From contig CAMFLD010000001.1 of assembly GCA_945957245.1 (NCBI GenBank), positions 1 to 37,726 on the forward strand: a stretch of 37,726 nucleotides of DNA, read 5' to 3'. The notes below the pieces were generated by a model. The model searched no databases, was not told where the DNA came from, and worked only from the letters and a program-made list of their open reading frames with translations. This document shows, piece by piece, positions 33,404 through 37,726 of this stretch. Both the position numbers and the translations under genes were made by a program. The DNA is from an uncultured Flavobacterium sp. Its GTDB lineage: Bacteria; Bacteroidota; Bacteroidia; Flavobacteriales; Flavobacteriaceae. Numbering within the stretch: the stretch's first letter is position 1; every line of letters starts with the position of its first letter.

Positions 33404-36400
33404 ATGAGTACTAAGTTTACTGAATACAAAGGACTTGACCTGCCTACCGTAGCATCGGAAGTTCTTGCATTTTGGAAAGAAAATAATGTTTTTGAACAAA
33501 GCGTTACTTCACGTGAAGGCGCCACTCCGTATGTGTTTTTTGAAGGGCCACCGTCTGCAAACGGTCTGCCCGGAATTCACCATGTAATGGCACGTGCCAT
33601 CAAGGACATTTTTTGTCGCTACAAAACCCAGAAAGGTTTTCAGGTAAAGAGAAAAGCCGGATGGGACACTCACGGTCTACCTGTTGAATTAGGTACCGAA
33701 AAAGAATTAGGCATCACCAAAGAAGATATCGGGAAAACCATTTCGGTAGAAGAATATAATGAAGCGTGTAAAAGAACCGTTATGCGCTACACGGATGTTT
33801 GGAATGACCTAACCGAAAAAATGGGGTATTGGGTTGATATGGAAGACCCTTATGTAACCTACAAATCCAAATATATGGAATCGGTTTGGTGGTTACTAAA
33901 ACAGATTTACGATAAAGATTTATTATACAAAGGCTACACCATACAGCCTTATTCGCCAAAAGCCGGAACAGGATTATCTTCACATGAGGTAAACCAACCC
34001 GGTTCCTACCGTGATGTTACAGATACAACTGTTGTAGCCCAATTCAAAACTAAACTAGAAACTTTACCGAACTTCCTTCAGGGATTCGGAACAGTTCATA
34101 TACTGGCATGGACGACTACACCATGGACACTGCCGAGTAACACTGCACTTACGGTTGGACCGAAAATAGATTATGTGCTGGTTAAAACTTTCAACCAATA
34201 TACTTTTGAGCCAATCAATGTCGTTTTGGCTAAAAACTTAGTTGGGAAACAATTCGGTAAAGGCTTTTTTACCAGTGAAAATGAGGATGATTTTGCCAAT
34301 TTCAAATCCGGAGACAAAAACATTCCATTCAAAATATTGACCGAATTCAAAGGAAAAGACTTGGTTGGAATCCGTTATGAGCAGTTGATGCCATTGGTAT
34401 TACCTTACCAAACTCCGGAAAATGCTTTTCGTGTAATCTCTGGAGATTTTGTTACCACAGAAGACGGAACCGGAGTAGTTCATACTGCTCCGACATTTGG
34501 TGCTGATGATGCTAAAGTTGCCAAAGAAGCAACTCCCGAAGTTCCGCCAATGCTTGTTTTGGATACCAATGGAAATCCTGTGCCTCTGGTTGATTTACAG
34601 GGTAAATTCATTCAGGGACTCGGGGATTTATCGGGCAAATATGTGAAAAACGAATACTACGATGCCGGAACGGCACCGGAAAAATCAGTAGATGTTGAAA
34701 TTGCCATCCGCCTAAAAGAAGAAAACAAAGCTTTCAAGGTTGAGAAATATGTCCACAGTTACCCGCACAGCTGGAGAACTGATGAGCCTTTGTTATATTA
34801 CCCACTGGATTCCTGGTTCATCAAAGTAACCGAGGTAAAAGACCGGATGTTTGACCTCAACGAGACCATCAACTGGAAACCAAAAGCAACCGGAGAAGGT
34901 CGTTTTGGAAACTGGCTTAAAAATGCCAACGACTGGAACCTGTCCCGTTCAAGATATTGGGGAATTCCATTACCAATCTGGAGAACTGAAGACAAGCAGG
35001 AAGAAATCTGCATTGGTTCTGTTGAAGAACTTTACAATGAGATAGAAAAAGCCATTGCAGCCGGAGTACAGACTGCTAATCCGTTCAAAGGTTTTGAAAT
35101 AGGCAATATGAATGAGTCCAATTACGAATTGGTTGATTTGCATAAAAATGTTGTCGATAACCTGACTCTGATTTCCCCGTCTGGCAAACCAATGAAGCGG
35201 GAGGCCGATTTGATTGATGTTTGGTTTGATAGTGGCGCCATGCCTTATGCACAATGGCATTACCCTTTTGAAAACAAAGACAAAATTGACCAAAACAAAG
35301 ACTTCCCTGCCGATTTTATCGCAGAAGGAGTTGACCAGACCCGTGGCTGGTTTTACACTTTGCATGCTATTGGAACTTTGGTATTTGATAAAATTGCCTA
35401 TAAAAATGTTGTCTCAAATGGTCTTGTTTTGGATAAAAACGGACAAAAAATGTCCAAACGTTTAGGAAATGCTGTCGACCCATTCGAAACATTAGCCGAA
35501 TACGGTCCTGATGCTACTCGTTGGTACATGATTTCCAATGCCAATCCATGGGATAACCTGAAATTTGACAGTGAGGGAGTTGCCGAAGTACGCCGTAAGT
35601 TTTTCGGAACATTATACAACACCTACTCTTTCTTTGCGCTATATGCCAATATTGATGGTTTCAAATATGCTGAAGCTGAAATCCCGTTAAATGAGAGACC
35701 GGAAATAGACCGTTGGATCTTATCAGAACTGCATACATTAATCAAAACAGTTGATGAAGCTTATGCCGACTACGAACCAACGAAAGCGGCAAGAGCCATT
35801 TCCGACTTCGTTCAGGAAAATCTCAGCAACTGGTATGTTCGTTTGTGCAGAAGAAGATTCTGGAAAGGGGAATATGAAAAAGATAAAATTGCAGCGTACC
35901 AAACCTTGTTTACCTGCCTTCTAAATGTAGCTAAACTCTCCGCACCGATTGCTCCGTTCTTTATGGAACAGCTATACCGAAATTTAGTTAACACTACTAA
36001 ACATGAGGAATTTACAAGTGTTCACCTGGCAAAATTCCCTGTTTCGGTTGAAAACTTTGTTGATAAATCGCTGGAAAGTAAAATGATGAAAGCCCAAACT
36101 GTTTCATCACTGGTTTTGTCACTTCGTAAAAAGGAAATGATTAAAGTACGCCAGCCTTTGCAAAAGGTTATTATACCTGCATTTGATGACCATTTTAAAG
36201 CAGAAATCAATGCGGTTTCCGACCTAATAAAAGCCGAGGTAAACGTAAAAGAAATTGAACTTTTAGACGATGCATCAGGGGTTTTAGTGAAGCAGATTAA
36301 GCCTAATTTCAAAGCCTTAGGCCCTCGTTTTGGCAAAGACATGGGGCTGATAGCCAAAGAGATACAAAATTTTTCTCCAGAACAGATAACTGAAATCGAA

Positions 36401-36805
36401 CGCAACGGTGAGTTAACGCTTGTTATTTCAGGAAATAGTATAACTTTAACATCCGATGATGTGGAAATTTCTTCACAGGATATTCCGGGTTGGTTGGTTG
36501 CTAATGCAAATGGCATAACTGTTGCACTAGACATTACCTTAACTGAAGAATTGAAAAATGAAGGAATTGCAAGAGAGTTGGTAAACCGGATTCAAAACAT
36601 CCGAAAAGACAGTGGATTCGAAGTTACAGACAAGATAAAAGTTAGGCTACTGCAGGATGCCGAATTAGAAAAAGCCGTAAATGCAAACATAACTTACATC
36701 AAATCTGAAACCTTAACTGAAACACTTGATTTTACAGCTGATTTGAGTGAAGGAACAGAAATTGAATTTGACAATATAAAAACCAAAATATTAATCTCAA
36801 AATAG
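33404..36805 (+). CDS. ileS: Isoleucyl-tRNA synthetase, IleRS2-like with altered HIGH motif (GIHH)
   Basis: The 1133-residue class Ia synthetase charges tRNA-Ile. Signatures run in order: PPSANGLPGIHHVMARAIKD (HIGH region, GIHH at residues 57-60), AGWDTHGLPVE and the editing-domain motifs TTTPWTLPSNTAL and GTGVVHTAPTFGADD. WNLSRSRYWGIPLP, DQTRGWFYT and KMSKR (682-686) follow. The canonical first His and third Gly of HIGH are replaced by Gly and His. The KMSKR form, the length and the absence of a C-terminal Cys zinc finger fit the eukaryote-like IleRS2 group, which is less sensitive to mupirocin. GXHH variants of IleRS2 have been reported as hyper-resistant. The start is typical and 6 bases separate its stop from the dksA-like gene. 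Confidence 0.96.
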   Translation: MSTKFTEYKGLDLPTVASEVLAFWKENNVFEQSVTSREGATPYVFFEGPPSANGLPGIHHVMARAIKDIFCRYKTQKGFQVKRKAGWDTHGLPVELGTEKELGITKEDIGKTISVEEYNEACKRTVMRYTDVWNDLTEKMGYWVDMEDPYVTYKSKYMESVWWLLKQIYDKDLLYKGYTIQPYSPKAGTGLSSHEVNQPGSYRDVTDTTVVAQFKTKLETLPNFLQGFGTVHILAWTTTPWTLPSNTALTVGPKIDYVLVKTFNQYTFEPINVVLAKNLVGKQFGKGFFTSENEDDFANFKSGDKNIPFKILTEFKGKDLVGIRYEQLMPLVLPYQTPENAFRVISGDFVTTEDGTGVVHTAPTFGADDAKVAKEATPEVPPMLVLDTNGNPVPLVDLQGKFIQGLGDLSGKYVKNEYYDAGTAPEKSVDVEIAIRLKEENKAFKVEKYVHSYPHSWRTDEPLLYYPLDSWFIKVTEVKDRMFDLNETINWKPKATGEGRFGNWLKNANDWNLSRSRYWGIPLPIWRTEDKQEEICIGSVEELYNEIEKAIAAGVQTANPFKGFEIGNMNESNYELVDLHKNVVDNLTLISPSGKPMKREADLIDVWFDSGAMPYAQWHYPFENKDKIDQNKDFPADFIAEGVDQTRGWFYTLHAIGTLVFDKIAYKNVVSNGLVLDKNGQKMSKRLGNAVDPFETLAEYGPDATRWYMISNANPWDNLKFDSEGVAEVRRKFFGTLYNTYSFFALYANIDGFKYAEAEIPLNERPEIDRWILSELHTLIKTVDEAYADYEPTKAARAISDFVQENLSNWYVRLCRRRFWKGEYEKDKIAAYQTLFTCLLNVAKLSAPIAPFFMEQLYRNLVNTTKHEEFTSVHLAKFPVSVENFVDKSLESKMMKAQTVSSLVLSLRKKEMIKVRQPLQKVIIPAFDDHFKAEINAVSDLIKAEVNVKEIELLDDASGVLVKQIKPNFKALGPRFGKDMGLIAKEIQNFSPEQITEIERNGELTLVISGNSITLTSDDVEISSQDIPGWLVANANGITVALDITLTEELKNEGIARELVNRIQNIRKDSGFEVTDKIKVRLLQDAELEKAVNANITYIKSETLTETLDFTADLSEGTEIEFDNIKTKILISK

Positions 36806-36811
36806 ACAAAG

Positions 36812-37192
36812 ATGGTAGAAGAAAAAATGAGATACTCAGATGCTGATTTGGCAGAGTTCAAAGAAATAATACTGGTAAAAATTGAAAAGGCTAAAGCCGA
36901 CCTGGAATTAATAAAAAGCGCTTACATGAATGACCTGAACAACGGGACTGACGACACTTCTCCTACTTTTAAGGCATTTGAAGAAGGAAGCGAAACTATG
37001 TCTAAAGAAGCTAACTCGCAGTTGGCTATCCGTCAGGAAAAGTTTATCCGTGATTTGAAAAACGCTTTATTCCGTGTGGAAAATAAGACGTATGGCGTAT
37101 GTAAAGTTACCGGAAAACTTATCAGCAAGGAAAGGTTAAAAATCGTTCCTCATGCTACTATGAGCATTGAAGCTAAAAACCTGCAGCGATAA
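36812..37192 (+). CDS. DksA/TraR-family regulator with degenerate zinc finger
   Basis: The 126-residue product has two long N-terminal helices forming a probable coiled coil (about 12-90, turn near NNGTDDTSP at 43-51). A C-terminal segment aligns with the DksA finger: TYGVCKVTGKLISKERLKIVPHATMSIEAK. DksA uses four Cys to hold zinc. Here the positions read Cys97, Thr100, Ser118 and Ala121, so zinc binding by the usual site is not expected. DksA proteins enter the RNA polymerase secondary channel and modulate transcription with ppGpp. The role here is inferred from family; the tip lacks an obvious DxxDxA motif. ATG 36812 is 6 bases after the ileS stop, so the two are probably cotranscribed; M6 is an alternative start. 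Confidence 0.85.
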   Translation: MVEEKMRYSDADLAEFKEIILVKIEKAKADLELIKSAYMNDLNNGTDDTSPTFKAFEEGSETMSKEANSQLAIRQEKFIRDLKNALFRVENKTYGVCKVTGKLISKERLKIVPHATMSIEAKNLQR

Positions 37193-37239
37193 ATAAAAAA
37201 TACAATCATTACATCTTATAAAGGAAATTTCCCGAAACG

Positions 37240-37726
37240 ATGATTTTACACCTTGTTCATGATGAAAAAATCATCAATAGAACTATTGACATCTTTGAGG
37301 AAGTAGCTCCCGGAGCAAATCTTTTTGTTGTCTTTACAAGGCACGAACTCAAATATGTAAAACGTCACAACAACGTAATTACATTTCAGGAGTTTGTAAA
37401 CTATAAAGACAACAAAACGTTTTCTTCGGTAATAATCCATTACCTGAATTCAAGGAAAATTCGTTTTGTCCAAAAGTATGTGAAAACCGACATCCCTGTC
37501 TACTGGATTATCTGGGGTAATGATCTTTATAACAAATTGCTTTATCCTAAAGGCTTTGAATTATGGGATAAACAAAGTTCTTACTATAAAAAACACCACA
37601 AATCCTTTATTGGACAGCTTGTTGAAAAGATAAAAGATCGTTTTAAAACTAAAAAAATAGAATCTTTTGTTGCCAATCGCATTAGTGCTATAGTTACTGA
37701 TACCACTGAAGTCGATTATGATATGC
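37240..37726 (+). CDS. Glycosyltransferase, Fuc4NAc-transferase-like (3' truncated by window)
   Basis: From ATG 37240 the frame stays open to the window end (162 codons, no stop). The N-terminus MILHLVHDEKIINRTIDIFEE, then NLFVVFTRHELKYV and PVYWIIWGNDLYNKLLYPKGFELW, resemble the TDP-N-acetylfucosamine:lipid II N-acetylfucosaminyltransferase family (WecF-like, GT56). In enterobacteria that enzyme adds Fuc4NAc in enterobacterial common antigen synthesis at the inner-membrane face; in flavobacteria relatives lie in surface-polysaccharide loci. There is no signal peptide. It follows the dksA-like gene after 47 bases and may begin a glycan cluster to the right. Donor and acceptor cannot be told from this half. 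Confidence 0.65.
   Translation, partial: MILHLVHDEKIINRTIDIFEEVAPGANLFVVFTRHELKYVKRHNNVITFQEFVNYKDNKTFSSVIIHYLNSRKIRFVQKYVKTDIPVYWIIWGNDLYNKLLYPKGFELWDKQSSYYKKHHKSFIGQLVEKIKDRFKTKKIESFVANRISAIVTDTTEVDYDM

Noticed and set aside
36022..36534. 170-codon minus-strand open frame inside ileS
   Set aside because: It is antisense to the well-conserved IleRS C-terminal region; composition (Ser/Ile-rich) and lack of signals mark it as a shadow.

Overview
This AT-rich window reads as a chromosomal segment of a member of the Bacteroidota, most likely Flavobacterium or a close relative in the Flavobacteriaceae. The evidence is consistent across the window. Promoters carry the Bacteroidota -7 box TAnnTTTG, there are several type IX secretion (T9SS) components and substrates, and an IPExxxVDY-type gene sits between rnc and pyk. 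I see no rRNA, tRNA, CRISPR array, insertion sequence or prophage.

Left part (1-10.7 kb): the 3' end of rnc, an IPExxxVDY-family gene broken by a one-base frameshift, pyk, and a Bax-inhibitor-1-like membrane protein. A bidirectional terminator separates these from convergent dinB. Next come a dispersed-repeat-like hairpin and a CYTH protein, then a leftward block: an RlpA-like protein, a small membrane protein, pgi, and a tightly coupled three-gene unit (DUF3108 protein, tryptophan 2,3-dioxygenase, M23 lipoprotein peptidase). The 390-base gap after this unit holds a good candidate small RNA with its own promoter and terminator.

Middle (11-22.4 kb): one leftward operon of three genes. It encodes a 2814-residue surface protein with a type B (gliding-motility-associated) T9SS C-terminal signal, a PorP/SprF-like outer-membrane partner, and a PorE-like periplasmic OmpA/TPR/propeller protein. 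This looks like a self-contained secretion-and-display module for one giant adhesin. The adhesin combines a choice-of-anchor-J-like domain, alternating Fn3 and CUB domains, a lamin-tail-like domain nested in a SprB-type repeat, and five tandem Ig-like repeats.

Right part (22.5-37.7 kb): hflX, an outer-membrane-type protein of unknown role, gdhA, a PorZ-like T9SS surface protein, recO, two overlapping DUF3857 transglutaminase-fold genes (one with a full catalytic triad, one without), ileS, a DksA/TraR-like regulator, and the start of an Fuc4NAc-transferase-like glycosyltransferase that runs off the end.

Most genes are ordinary core genes. The most interesting points are: IleRS with an altered HIGH motif (GIHH), a form reported to give very strong mupirocin resistance; the candidate sRNA; a Cys in place of a zinc-ligand His in the M23 peptidase; a DksA-like protein with one of four finger cysteines; a probably leaderless dinB mRNA; and the adhesin's nested domain layout. 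Several apparent TTG starts in this window are the last three bases of -7 promoter boxes and were corrected.
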